This document shows positions 22,916 through 34,558 of a DNA stretch of 64,000 nucleotides, piece after piece. The stretch's first letter is position 1, and each line of letters begins with the position of its first letter. The position numbers and the translations under genes were made by a program. The stretch is taken from positions 2,542,574-2,606,573 of the forward strand of contig LNGK01000005.1 in assembly GCA_001510575.1 (NCBI GenBank), written 5' to 3'. Under the pieces are notes generated by a model, which made no database searches, was not told where the DNA came from, and saw only the letters and a list, made by a program, of their open reading frames with translations. Origin of the DNA: Knoxdaviesia capensis (lineage: Eukaryota > Ascomycota > Sordariomycetes > Microascales > Gondwanamycetaceae).

Positions 22916-25504
22916 TACACAGGCGTTGAATACCGGAGCTAGCAGAGAGAAGGAGGGGGGAGAGAAAACGACGTGATGCGTTCTCGTGTGGCTCTGGTGT
23001 GTGGATGTGGACGGGTGTAGGTGATGCGGTGTGTGGTGGCGGCGACGATCAGCACCGGACTGGGCTGAGCGATCCTTTGAGAGAGGGAGGGAAGGACGAA
23101 GGACTCGTGAATATCCAAGATTCGACAACGGCCATGAAACAGGTTTGACGTGCCAAGCAGGTTTATGGATGGGGGGCGGACTGGCAGGAGAGGGCACAAG
23201 CGGGAGAGGGAAGGACGAGCAGATATGCGAGAGTATCAAGGAAAAGCGGAATGAGGCCGTGTGAACAACTACAAGTCTGATGGGAGGATGGGAAAATAGA
23301 AAGAGAGTCTCACGCGTTCGATTCCGGTGGTGTTATGATGAGGAGAACATTTGAAGGTGAACAAGATTTCAGCGAAAAGTGCAAAGATTCGGTGGAGAGA
23401 AAAGCTTCGCTCGGCGCGAAAGATATATATGTCTTCCAGGTGGAGGTGCAGGGTCAGTGTACTGCTGCGTAGCTTGCCCGCTTGACCACTGGACCAACAG
23501 CGAAACCGGAGTCGGAGAAGGGCGAGGACAGACGAGAACGAGGCCAGTCATGTGCCAGCCAGCGCCGATGTGAACCCTCGACGCTTCAGCGGCGGAACTT
23601 TGGTCTCTTTTCGTAAGAAGCTGGGGTTTTCGTCAAGTGGAAGTGGCCGAGGAAAGGGCACCACCACTCGGCGAAGAGGACTGGCGAAGAGGTTGCTTGA
23701 AGATGAGGGCCGATGATCTCTCCAACCACAGTTATGAGGGAGCAGAGAGGATGGAGAGGATGAAGAAGGAAGAATGGCCACAGCAGACCTTTGCACGAGC
23801 GATTCAATTCTAGCGAGCGCAATTGGGATTGGTCGTTGTTGGATCATTGGAACTTATATCCCGATTTCTTCTTGGGAGGACCGTTTCCCGTGGCTGTGCC
23901 AAACTCTTAGTCTTATCTTCTTGTCCTCTTCCCGCACAGAGCACATGGAGGACCGCTTCTGCGGCCAGAACAGTGCGTTTCCACCTCCAACCCCATGGCA
24001 CTATTCCTAAACGGGGCCAAAGAACGCCCTGCTTGGGAGAAACACATACGTCTTCGTACGTAAAAGGCTCTCTGACTTCTCCGTGCTTCCAAGAGGAGAG
24101 ACGGCTATATGCGAGTCAACAGGTGCACCGCGCGAAACATAGATACTTTCTGATTTTTCCCGGATAAAGAAATATCCAGGACTCGTTTTACGCGGTGAAA
24201 CTGTCGTGGGCGAAAGAGTCGGAAACCGAAGAGAACACCGCCGGCCTAGGAGCGAATGGCGATACCGGAACGGCCACCGCACCGGAGCGTTTCGTTGGCC
24301 GGCAATCCACGGCACAAGACCAAGCAGCGACAACCTGCTTTGTTCAAAAAGTTGGCGCATTGTTGCGAGTCTCCGATATGAGGGAGGATACAGTTTCCAC
24401 CACATACAATACATACACGTGAAGCATGCGTGTCAGCCGAGGAGGATATGTCCCTCGAATGTCTCTCTTGCCTTCTTATGCTCACTTCTGCCCGCGGCGA
24501 TAGTATATGTCCTTTCGTCGCTCTTCGCCTCACTTTAGGGTGCCATCGCACCACCCACTCCGCTCTTCTCTCCTCACACTGTATCACTTACAGCACGCGA
24601 ATCCGCCTTCCCACGTCCGTCTCGTGCCGCCCCGGGTTCTCGTCGCGCCTTGCGTGGAGCCTTGAGTGTCCGAAATGTGACAAGACAGGACGCAATTTTC
24701 TCAATTTACCGACTTTAAGATGCACTCGTAAAGCGATCAATTCATACCGGAAACATCACCAGACCTTTGATGTTGCAGTAATGCGGCCGCCCATGTTGGC
24801 CAGACGGGAAATGCGGCCAGGTTCAGCGACCGTCTCTTGGTCACCCCCGCGCCCATGCAGTGCACGAAAAGAGATGCACGGTGCCACACACATATATATG
24901 TGCGGTAGCCAGCAGATGGGGTGGTGGGGTCAGTAGATGGATACTAGGTATGATCGAAAATGCAATACCCCCCCCTCCCCCAAAATACAAAAAAATACAA
25001 ACAAAAAAAGGAAGATTTCGTGAGAAGAACTGTAATTTCATTCTGACCAGTCCGTCCTGTTCAGTCGGCCATGGCCGCGGTTCAACGTACCGGACACGCC
25101 ACAGTCTCCTGCAAGTAAGAATAGCCGGAGGGGGGAAACTGGCTGGCCGTGTTTTGCAGAATCCCTTGACTCAGTAATACTTGTAAGATTCCTTTCTTGT
25201 CTTTTCCCATGTCGTAAGAGGAGTCCTCTGAGGCTGACGCCTGTGCCAACTTGCATTTTCGCCAGCCATATGATAATATAATAAAGCAGAGGAGTGATCA
25301 TTGTAGTATATAACTAGCTTGTCACTGGCAGTAAACATCATCTCTCTTTAAATCCGACTTTTTCTGATACCTCCCATCCTCAGTGATAGCCGAGCCTTCG
25401 TTCCTAGACCTGCCACACCACCCGCAAGTTCTTCATGATCTCCCTTTCATACTCGCCCTCAGACCCCAGCTACACTCAGCAAGCCGCCCAAAATCAACAC
25501 TGAC
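22916..25504. other. Divergent intergenic region
   Basis: Lies between two genes transcribed away from each other and probably holds both promoters. The first 600 bases are purine-rich on plus (C/T-rich on minus), matching a leader for the minus-strand gene. Several frames of 75-170 codons at 23,550-24,940 have no motif and mostly lack ATG starts; I could not support any. A sequence resembling a tRNA T-arm at about 23,310 (CGTTCGATTCC) lacks the rest of a tRNA. Confidence 0.45.
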
Positions 25505-26524
25505 ATGCCTCCCGAAGACGTGCTGGCTTATTCTAGGCCTGCCTCTGCCAACTTTCGACCTGTTGCCACCCATTTTTCCTCATTAAGAACAGAAATCTCC
25601 CGCATGTTTGACAGCCAGCAGTCGAGACGCTCCTCTGGCACCAATCTGTTCTCATGTCAGGCACCAAGCCGGCCTAGGACCATACGTTCGCCAAAGGGTA
25701 TAATCATCTCATTCCAACAGCGCTTCTCACGAAAACATTTCCAGTCATGTCCCCCGTTGAGAGACAGATGTGGCAGTGTGTCCTCGGCTATTACAGCCCA
25801 TCAGCCGGCGTCCAGCGACTCAAATATGCGCGGAACAATGGACGGCACAATATGGTGTTCGCCCAGCTATCCCAACGATGACCTGTGGCGTGCTGTTGCG
25901 CAACAAGTCCAGATGGTGACTCTGCCGACTCCCCGGCAAAGAAGACCCGGTGGCCCGGCCCAGAGCTCTGCGGCGGGGATCCGCGAGGTTTCGGTGGAGC
26001 TAGCGCGGCCGGGATCCCCGCCCCAAAGCCCCACTTTTTGCACCGCCGATACCTCGCTCCGACCAAGCCCGGAGCAAGCCGATCTCCGATGCCTGACCCC
26101 GGAATCTTTGCCGCCAGCATCTCCCCCTCGCAAGGCCGCACAACCTGCGGATGCGCGTCGGATGCGACGCGCTCTGATGCAGGCAGCCCAGGCAAGAATC
26201 CGCGCCGGCCACGATCTCCCGCGCAAGCCGCACCATCCTGCCGCCGCCGCCGCCGCCGCCGCTTCGGCTAAGGCGCCGCTCCAACCGTTTCAGCACAATA
26301 AACTCTACCGAGTCAGTCAGTGCCCCATACGTTCAGCCAGCTCGCCTGGCTCTCCCCGCCTATCCACCAAACCCCGCCCTAAGGCCAAGCCTGTCCCGGC
26401 TCCGGCTCCGGCCCCGTCTCGGGGTCCGGCTGGCTACTGGGAATTCAATGAGGAGACAAAAGAATATCGCCACTGGGACGAGGCACACAGCCAGTGGCTG
26501 GTGTGCCCCAAGACTTTGGACTGA
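25505..26524 (+). CDS. Uncharacterised Pro/Ala-rich protein with aromatic C-terminal motif
   Basis: Open frame of 339 aa, ATG at 25,505, stop 26,522-26,524. The central part is Pro/Arg/Ser-rich, with an eight-Ala run from GCC/GCT codons near 26,235-26,270 and a Pro-Ala repeat near 26,395. The C-terminus has regularly spaced aromatics (GYWEFNEETKEYRHWDEAHSQW), reminiscent of OCRE- or WW-like short repeats; this is a resemblance only. The N-terminal 110 codons are less certain. A 44-aa frame with good codon use (ATG 25,747 to TGA 25,881, MSPVERQMWQ...) overlaps in another phase, so the true start could be an internal Met such as 25,832 or 25,844, or an intron may exist. Function unknown; predicted disordered. 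Confidence 0.6.
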   Translation: MPPEDVLAYSRPASANFRPVATHFSSLRTEISRMFDSQQSRRSSGTNLFSCQAPSRPRTIRSPKGIIISFQQRFSRKHFQSCPPLRDRCGSVSSAITAHQPASSDSNMRGTMDGTIWCSPSYPNDDLWRAVAQQVQMVTLPTPRQRRPGGPAQSSAAGIREVSVELARPGSPPQSPTFCTADTSLRPSPEQADLRCLTPESLPPASPPRKAAQPADARRMRRALMQAAQARIRAGHDLPRKPHHPAAAAAAAASAKAPLQPFQHNKLYRVSQCPIRSASSPGSPRLSTKPRPKAKPVPAPAPAPSRGPAGYWEFNEETKEYRHWDEAHSQWLVCPKTLD

Positions 26525-27242
26525 TATGTTTCCTCGCCATATATGTTTTACAGCTTCTCATGTTCGCGCCTCTTCATAGAGAGCAATATCCGTTTCCCCG
26601 GTCCTGTCTGAGCCTTCAACGGCTCTACCACATGGCCCAGATCTCAGGTCAGACCTGATTTCATATCCGTTTTTACTACTAAATTGTAACGCTCTACGCT
26701 TTTTTTTTCCTCGTCTAGGAGAGTGAGTCTGTGTGCGGTCCCTCTCACCCTTCCTATTCCTAGCTGGTGTCCTTTATTATTCATCATCCATCTCTATTGC
26801 AGTTATTTTTTTGTAAGACCTTCTAGTGGGCTTTTCTTTAATGTTACTGTCATGTCTCTCTTTCTATCTCTCCCCTACGTTATATCTAGACATATCATAC
26901 GCCTGTTTTCTCCTTGATCATCTTCTTAGTGGATCACCAGCACACTAATTTTATGCTATGAATTTTATTTCTGTTTTGTTTGATAGCTCTTCTTTCTTTC
27001 ATTTTCACTTTTATATAAATATTCTTCTCGGACAAGCATAGTGTTCTTGGTTCGTTATGCGATTCATGTTTTCTAACTTGAAATGGATGGATATGCTAGG
27101 GTTTCAAGGTTATATTTCTATATATATGTATGTTGGAATAAATAACGCCATGAAATATGCTGAGGAACATCAGTGTTAATATTTCGACTCTTATACCTAT
27201 CACAAAACACGGAATTGGCTATCTAGCAAAACTCCATCTAGC
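26525..27242. other. Convergent 3' intergenic region
   Basis: T-rich sequence between two gene 3' ends. TTTTATATAAATA and TATATATATG stretches (27,008-27,130) are typical of fungal 3'-end/terminator sequence. No gene seen. Confidence 0.5.
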
Positions 27243-29043
27243 CTACAATGCAATGGAGGATGTGGTTGACTTGGTCGACTTGGCTGTCCCCGGCCGACTA
27301 GATCCCGTCCCACCGCGCTGTAGTGTTCGTTTACTGCTCTTGCCATCAAAGAGGCTCTTGACCTTCCTTAGCCGCGCCCAGCGTTCCTTGTCCTTCGTGT
27401 GCCGTAGCAGATCGGCCTCTTCGGGAGACATCGGCCCCGTGAGCGGGGCTAGCGGATCCTCGGCGTCAGCGGATCCAGCCGCGGATTTGGGTCGTGGGGT
27501 GGACTGAGCGGTCGTCGATGTGGCAATAGGGCGCCGCTTGTTACCCCCGTCGAGTTTCTCACGCAGGTAGGCCTCGTTGCTGAGAGAGCGGGCCCCCGCC
27601 TCCCAAGCGGCAAGGTCGGCATCGGCCACAGCACGGCCACTGGCGAGACGCTGCGACGTGGCGAATTTCCACGGGCAGAAGAAGCGGTGCTCGCGCACCG
27701 GGTCGAGGTGGTCCATGGCAGCCGGCACCAGCACGGTGCCGTCGGCACCAACCTCCTTGCTCTTGAACATCCAGAGGCCTAATCTCCGCAGGCACGTGTG
27801 GCAGCTGGCTGAGTTGGGCACAGCACCGATGCGCGCGTTAGAGAGGCCCTGCCATCCCATCAAGGCCAGTGCGAGTGCGACGCGGTTGGGTGACTGTGTG
27901 CTTGGTGCAGGGGTTGTAGCTCCAAGTGCGGTGGGGGCTGGAGAGGTGAAGAAGTCGGCGGGGAGGTGGGATATCACAGTGTCGATGTCGAGGGATGTGG
28001 GGAGCTTGAGGTTAAATTCGTAGGGGAGGAAGGAGGATCGCATACAGAGCTCGTCGTACCGCTGGCGTAGAGAGGATATATTGGTGGCCGAGTTGGAGAA
28101 GGAGATTCGAAGGAGCGAATCTTAGGAATGCGTTAGTTGGAACGAGGGCCAGGAACTTGCTATTAAAGGCGAGAAACCTTACCATCGCATCCTCGTTTCT
28201 TCCAGAGGCAGTCTTCTTGGTGAGCTTCTACAACCAATTCCAGATACTTTTCGACAAGTGCATCCTCTATATACTTGTTAGTATGGTCGACCACCTTGAG
28301 AACGAGTATCCAAATAAATAATTTAACCTACCGATCTCGGACGGAATGAGGACCGGAACCTCTTTTCCGTCAACTTCTTTCTTGTTGAGCTTCACAACAA
28401 GCTCTTTGTTACACAGCACACAGCGAACGCGCTCTTTGCCCTGGCACACCCAGCCGCGCTTGGCCCACTCAATCTCACTGACGCGGTCGGGCTTGGGGGT
28501 CCAATCGGCAATCTCCTGGAAGGTCGCCAGCCGGCGAATCAGTTCGGCACGGTCGCTTGGGCAGTACTTCGCGGCACTAGGGGTCCCGCTCGGACCTGCC
28601 CCACGACCGGCGCCGAGCAACGTTGATTTGTCGCTGGTAGCGCTCCGCTGGCTATTCCACTTGCGCAGCACGACGTTGGACACAGTCACGACGTTTGCAG
28701 GGCTGGAGTCGGCAGCCGTCGCGTCCGGTGGGAGCCCGAGACGGCGGCGTTTGACCAGCGCGTCAGTTGAGCTTTCCACGGCCATGGCGGCACTGTTGTT
28801 GGAGCTGGAACTGTTGTTGGGAATGCGGCTGAGTCGGTTCGGTGTGGGAGACGACGCGTTCGCGGCAGAGGTGGGATCGAGAGTCGGGACCTTGAGAGGG
28901 GAGGAGGCGAGGACGGGAGAATCGAGAAAGAAGGAGGGTGTGTTGGAAGCAGGCTTTGGGTTGTTCGGAGACGCTGATGGGGGAGGAGGCCGCGAGCCGA
29001 TGCCCTGAATGAGGGAGTTGAACTTTCGTTTGGTTGAGTTCAT
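27243..29043 (-). CDS. rsm1: C3HC zinc-finger protein, Rsm1/NIPA (ZC3HC1) family
   Basis: Three exons: 29,043-28,332, 28,266-28,183 and 28,120-27,243, total 1,674 nt (557 aa). Introns are GT-AG (65 and 62 bp). An N-terminal disordered Ser/Pro/Asn-rich region (about 1-170) precedes the zf-C3HC domain. The finger is spread over exons 1-2: RLATFQEIADW, GWVCQGKERVRCVLCNKEL (Cys pair), then VEAHQEDCLWKKRGC (His-x3-Cys). Exon 3 carries the second, Rsm1-type module with CHTCLRRLGLWMF and HRFFCPWKFAT, followed by a basic tail. S. pombe Rsm1 acts in mRNA export, and animal NIPA/ZC3HC1 sits at the nuclear pore basket. A nuclear pore/RNA-export role is inferred. Divergent from srp40, with about 1.1 kb between start codons. 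Confidence 0.88.
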
Positions 29044-30180
29044 CTCCGAAGCTGGGCGATGGTTACAGGAGAAGAGAGATAGAAAGGGTTGTGTTATTGA
29101 AGAACTATCCACACCACACCCGCAAATTTGATAACCGCCAATATATCCGTAAATGACTAGGGAGACAAAGATGGCTTCCCAAAAGAGCTGGTTGACCGGG
29201 GGGCTGAAGGGGGGTGGAGAGTCTGTGTTTGTGTTTCCGCTTAAGCCAGGCCTGAATAGAGTGTTTATGCCGTGTTGGGAGGAAGGGCGGTTCGCACGGG
29301 GAGAGGGGAAAAAGTCAACACACGCAGTGGAAATCTAGGATTTGGGATAGAAGCTGAAGCAACCCGAAGATGTGAAAGGGTTTCGAGAGTGTCAAGTTCG
29401 AGATTAGGGAAGACTGAAGGGGCCGATCTCTGAGTTTGGTGGTGATTATGTACACACATAAAAAGCTGGGATAACAAACAACAAGCGCGCAATTCTGTGA
29501 CTGCGTATAACTTTTAGGACACAGGCGGTATGCGCTGAAGATGGCAGTTTTGGCCAATCATCAAGCTTGTTCGGCGATCTCACAGCGGCGTTCCCACTAG
29601 CACTCAACCTAGCACTCAAACCATGCCAGTTGCACGTGACTAGCCGTTGTTCGGCTGCCTGCATGTGTATCTATCGATCAGAGCGGACAGGTACGAGGAG
29701 ATCCTTGATTTTCGATCGACTCCATCTGTCTTTCCAATGATTTATCGTCAACGTTTTGAAGCCGATGATGAAGCGTGAGCGCGGTTGTTGAGTCCGCGTG
29801 GTGCGTGGTCACGTGCACGTCGTTGGTCCTGACTGTGCCTAAAGTCTGGATACACTCAAATCCCCTGTTCCTGGCTGGTCAATTTGTGGGTAGTTTTCTT
29901 ATCGGAATATTTTTTTTCTTATCGGTTTGCCAGCCATCAAACTTTTGTTTTTCGAATCTCAGTTCTGAATCCAACATTCATTCACCACCGACGGTCTATC
30001 CAATATTTACGACTAAGACACCGTTTTGGCACGAGCTGGACTGTCTATCTCATGTCCCAACAACTTCCGTCTTGGCTTTTCTCAAATAACTCCTCCAACA
30101 CTTCAGCCCCCGGTGCTCCGAAGCCATCAACGTCGCCGCAGAACCTCCTATCGTCGACTCCCACGATCGCACCGGCAACC
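29044..30180. other. Divergent promoter region of rsm1 and srp40
   Basis: Separates two oppositely transcribed genes by 1,137 bp. CACGTGAC-type E-box sequences occur at about 29,633 and 29,810. An in-frame upstream ATG for srp40 lies at 30,052. No other gene seen. Confidence 0.5.
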
Positions 30181-31085
30181 ATGGCGAAGAAGCCGACCAC
30201 CGCCGAAAAGTCGAAAGCGCAGAAGGTCTATAGCAAGAAACATGGCAAGTCTGCGCAGGCTGCTGCACCTCCGGCCCAATTGATGGACATGGTCGAGACC
30301 TTCCTCTCAGAACACTCGTTCAAGTCGGCCCACGACGAGTTCAAGAAACACCGCGAGAAGACTTTCCCCGGCGCTCCCGAGGAGGCGTCGTCCAGCTCGA
30401 AGAAGGCGGTGGCCGTGGCGTCGCACAAGAAGGCTGGAAAGCCCTCGACCGGCGAACACCGCCACCACTCGCTTGTCACCGTATTCGAAACATGGGAAAC
30501 CTCGCTGAACAGCCCCGTCACCGACGGCTCCAAGCCGGTGGCTGTTGCTGTGGCTGAGAAGATCACTTCGGTGAGCAGCTCGGAAAGCAGCAGCGGCAGC
30601 AGCGACAGTGAGAGCTCGAGCGACGACGACGACAACGAAGAGGATGTCAAGATGGGCGATGCGGCGGATGACTCGTCCTCGTCCTCCTCGTCCTCTTCAT
30701 CGTCGTCTAGCTCGGAGGAGAGCAGCAGCGACGAGGACTCGAGTAGCGACTCTGGCGACGACTCTGATGCTATGGATACCGAAGAGGCGACTCCTGCAGC
30801 CGACGCGGCCAAGAACCAGCGCAAGCGAAAAGCACCGGCATCCGACCCCAGCTCACGCAGCAGCGACTCTGACAGCGACAGCTCGTCATCCTCCTCCGAC
30901 GAGTCAAGTGCCCGGCGACCCCGTGCGAAGAAGCTGAAGGCTACCCCTAAGGGTAAAGCTTCAGCTTCTTCCTCCAGCGGCTCGGATTCGTCCTCGGATT
31001 CTTCCTCGGATTCTTCCTCGGATTCCTCGTCTGACTCGTCCAGCGACGAAGACACCAAGAAGAAGTCGGCGAAGAAGGCCAAGAA

Positions 31086-31125
<40 letters not shown>

Positions 31126-31752
31126 AAGAAGACGAAGAAGTCTTCGGATTCGTCCGACTCTAGCTCAGACTCGTCCTCAGATTCCGACTCCGACTCCGAC
31201 TCCGACTCCGACTCCGACTCAGGCTCCTCCAGCGACGACTCCAGCTCTGATTCCGAAGCGGAAAAGGCGGCCAAGGTCCCTCTCCCCGACTCGGACTCGT
31301 CCTCCGACGATTCTAGCTCCGACGCCTCGTCTGACTCCGACTCAGACTCCTCGTCGAAGAAGACCTCGACTAAGAAGGGCAGCAAGTCCAAAGCGGCCAA
31401 GCCGTCTGACTCGGGCTCCGACACATCCGTGACCCTCGACAAGGCGGCTACTCCCCCCCTTGGCGCCGGACTCCCGGAACCCCCGCTGCCCCCGGACCCG
31501 ACTCCGTCCGCCTTCAAGAAGGACGAGAAGCGCGATAACCAGCCGTTTTCGCGGATCCCGCGCGATATCAAGGTGCAGGACAAGTTTGCTCAGAAGTACA
31601 CTCCGGGTGAGTACGACCGCAGCATGTTCAACAGCCTGGCGGTGGTGCGTGGCAATGGCTTCACCAAGCAGAAGAACAAGATGAAGCGTGGCAGTTACCG
31701 CGCTGGCCAGATTGATCTGAACCAGCTGGGAGGTGTCAAGTTTGACGAGTAA
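30181..31752 (+). CDS. srp40: Srp40/Nopp140-like nucleolar Ser/Asp-rich phosphoprotein
   Basis: Intronless, 523 aa from ATG 30,181. An in-frame ATG at 30,052 would add 43 Ser/Pro-rich residues; I prefer 30,181 because MAKK... directly precedes the conserved part. Residues 33-60 form a LisH motif (dimerisation). The central region alternates acidic serine tracts (S/D/E runs, CK2-type sites) with basic blocks, including a (KKA)n stretch and a Ser-Asp hexanucleotide repeat. The last about 70 residues are the conserved SRP40 C-terminal domain (QPFSRIPRDIKVQDKF, GNGFTKQKNKMKRGSY, ending GGVKFDE). Yeast Srp40 and animal Nopp140/NOLC1 are nucleolar chaperones of box H/ACA and C/D snoRNPs and Pol I transcription; the same role is inferred here. 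The antisense long open frame reflects codon bias. Confidence 0.93.
31072..31134 (+). repeat. 9-bp tandem repeat coding Lys-Lys-Ala
   Basis: Seven AAGAAGGCG-type units (the last AAGAAGACG) inside srp40 encode (KKA)n. Confidence 0.9.
31183..31218 (+). repeat. (TCCGAC)6 coding Ser-Asp
   Basis: Six perfect hexanucleotide units in srp40 encode (SD)n; a likely site of length variation. Confidence 0.92.
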
Positions 31753-32445
31753 AAACAGAAAAGAGCGCCGAAGGATGGTGTTTGCGGATGGTCCTTTTTT
31801 TAAGCGGTATTTTGCAGAGCTTGCTTTGGTGCGCGGGTGGTGGTGAGTTTCTGAGAGGGAGGTAGTATTTAAATTCCAGTGCTGTTTATTTGTACCCCCT
31901 TGATCTGATCGCACCCGATCCTGTATCTTCATTTCATGTTGCTTCACCCATTGTCCTTGGGGTGTTTTTTGGTCTTGCAGCATTCTCTCATCTGATGCGT
32001 GTTTCTTGGTTCAAGTTTGTTCGTTTCGTTGGTGGGCGTTTGCCAATCGACTTCACCATCCGGCGTAAGGGCCTGATTTCTCGGATTTTCTGGAATACAA
32101 AAAAGTAGTTTTTTTTACCACAGCAGGCATGTTGAACACTCAAATATATATCGTGTATCTTCGGGGAAGATGATCAATGTATTCATGCAGTACCGAAATA
32201 AAAGAAATTTCAGGCATGTGCTCAATGGGCAGAGATAGATGCTCAAGCCAACAGAAACGGAATAACCCAAAACAAGTCAAATATCTCCAAACGGAATGGA
32301 GAAAATGTCTCGTAGACCAGACAAGGCAATATAAAGCACACACACAGTGCTCAACGAGAAAAACAACAACCACCACCACCACCAAATATTTTGAGGTAGT
32401 TTCACATCGGCCAAATGTATAGCCCATGTCGTGGAGCGGAATCCC
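31753..32445. other. Convergent 3' intergenic region
   Basis: 3' flanks of srp40 (+) and the CoA-transferase gene (-). A CCA/ACC triplet microsatellite lies at 32,364-32,385. No gene seen. Confidence 0.6.
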
Positions 32446-34558
32446 TTACTCCATGGTAATCAGGTTAGGAGAGATCTCGAAGGTGGCGTCGGTCTTCGCC
32501 TTGATATCATCGACGGTGACGCCCGGAGCCACCTCGGTAAGGGTGAGGCCGCCTTCGGCGCGGTTGACTTCGAAGACGCACTAGTAACGGGAGCAGAAGC
32601 ACAGAGTCGTGGTTAGGAACAACGAGGTCATCAAGTGTTCAGAACGGAGGGGCCGTCATCGACATGGACAAAGACCTACCAGATCAGTAATGATAGTGCT
32701 GACCACCTTGGCACCGGTCAGGGGCAAGCTGCAGTTCTGCACGATTTTGGACGAGCCGTCCTTGGCAACGTGGTCGGTAGCCACGACGACCTTGGTCTTG
32801 TCCGGGTTGGACACCAGGTCCATGGCACCGCCCATGCCCTTGAACACCTTCCCGGGAATCATGTAGTTCGCGAGGTCGCCGGTGGCGCTCACCTGCAGCG
32901 CGCCCAGGATCGACACGTCGACGTGGCCGCCGCGGATCATGCTGAACGACTCGGAGCTGTCGAAGGTCGAGGCGCCGGGCAGAAGCGTGACGGTTTCCTT
33001 GCCGGCGTTGACGATATCCCTAGAGATGACGTTTGTTAGTTATGGTGGCAAAGAGGAGTAAGAGTCGTTCGTCTCGGGGATAGCTCGGAAGGGGGGCACT
33101 CACGCGTCAACTTCCTCCTTGGTCGGGTACGGGCCCATACCAAGGATGCCGTTCTCCGACTGGATCCAGACTTGGAGACCTTCTGGCATGAACGACGGGG
33201 CAAGAGTCGGGATACCTGAGAAGAGACAGTCAATGAGAAATTAGCCAGCGCTCATCCCTCACGCAACCGCGCTTTAGAGGACACAAAAAACTTACCAACA
33301 CCTAGATTGACGTAGAATCCATCCTTCAGCTCCTTCGCCGCACGCTTCGCAATGCGATTCCGGCGCAGCTGGGCGTCGTTCTTAGCCACCAGCGCATCGG
33401 CAGCAGCACCCGCCGCATGACCGCTCGGCCGGGTCTTGAGCACCTCCACGTGCTTGTCCGCGGTCGCCGGGACAATTCTGTCGACGTAGATGCCTTGCAG
33501 ATCAACCTCGCCGGGGTCCAGCTCGCCAATCTCGACAATGTTCTCGGCCTCGACGATGGTCAGCGTGGCCGCCTTGGCCATCACAGGGCCGTACGACTTG
33601 GTGGTGTAGCGGAACACGCAGTTGCCGGCGCGGTCGGCCTTCCACACCCGCAGAATTGCCACGTCGCCGGGCAGCGCGGTCTCCATCAGGAACGTGCGGC
33701 CGCCAAACTCGCGGGTCTCGCGCTTGCGGCCGGGCTCCACGGTGGTGCCGTCGGGGTTCAGTCGGATCGGGATGTTGCCGTCTTGCACAAATGTGTCTGT
33801 ACGACAAAGCGGGCCAGTTAGTCATTGGAAACCATTGAGGGAAAGACAAAGCTTGGAGACCGCAAACGTACGAGCTCCGGTGGCGGTGAAGAAGGCCGGA
33901 ATACCAGCTCCAGCAGCGCGGAGACGCTCGCACAGAGTTCCCTGCGGGCAAAGCTCAATGGCGATCTGGCCGGTAAGGTACTTCTTCTCCAGGCCCTTGT
34001 TGCTTCCCAGGTACGACAGAACGAGACGCTCGATCTGGCCGGACTGGGTAAGTAGCGAAAGACCTCCGATGCCTTCCTGGCCGGCGTTGTTAGAAACAGC
34101 CGTCAACGAGTTCAGCGAATCCGGGCCTCTCCGGCCAAGGGCTTGAATGAGGGTTTCTAGAATAACACGGAACGGAACTCGGGTTAGCCGAACACTCCGC
34201 CAAACCTCGGCGCATTCACAATTCGAGCATAATTCGTACCAGGGACACCACATAGACCAAATCCAGAGCTGAGAATGGTCGAGCCACTCTTGATATCCGC
34301 CACAGCGGCATCGGCCGACTCCCACACCTTGGATTGCGACGGGGCCGCGCCCACAGCCGACCGGAACCCAGCCGACGACGAAAACAGTCTCCGCACGGCG
34401 AATTGGCGCGGCTGGCGCGCAAGGTATAGGTGCTTCGAGCCGGAAATGGCCCGCGACGACAGGCGCACAGTGGAAAGCGCCCGCACCGGCGCGGGAGTTG
34501 CGGCGCTGGTCGGGACCAGTCGCCGCGCGATCATCTGCCGAGTCACGGGAGACGCCAT
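32446..34558 (-). CDS. Succinyl-CoA:3-ketoacid CoA-transferase (SCOT), mitochondrial
   Basis: Six exons: 34,558-34,240, 34,156-33,872, 33,796-33,296, 33,215-33,104, 33,019-32,680 and 32,580-32,446. The total is 1,692 nt (563 aa), with five GT-AG introns of 75-99 bp. Moves CoA from succinyl-CoA to acetoacetate. Residues 1 to about 65 are an Arg/Ser/Ala-rich mitochondrial presequence containing RRLFSSSAG, a typical processing-site pattern. The alpha-subunit half starts at KVWESADAAVADI with SGFGLCGVPETLIQAL. The beta-subunit half contains the Ser-Glu-Asn-Gly motif with the expected catalytic Glu at about residue 389 (QSENGILGMGPYP), then FSMIRGGHVDVSILGALQV and GGAMDL. Both halves are fused in one chain, as in animal OXCT1. 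In fungi it probably serves acetoacetate or short-chain acid use. Convergent with srp40. Confidence 0.95.

Noticed and set aside
23240..23325. tRNA-like T-arm CGTTCGATTCC
   Set aside because: The upstream bases do not form the remaining arms.
24430..24936. 168-codon plus-strand frame
   Set aside because: Opens at GTG, Cys/Arg-rich with no recognised domain, in a divergent promoter interval.
30228..31583. 451-codon open frame antisense to srp40
   Set aside because: Produced by Ser/Asp/Lys codon repeats of the true gene. It lies exactly within srp40, is low-complexity Glu/Ser/Phe and has no domain.
34155..34162. TTCTAGAA copy in the CoA-transferase gene
   Set aside because: Spans the 3' splice site of intron 1 (TTCTAG|AAACC on the coding strand) and is explained by splicing.
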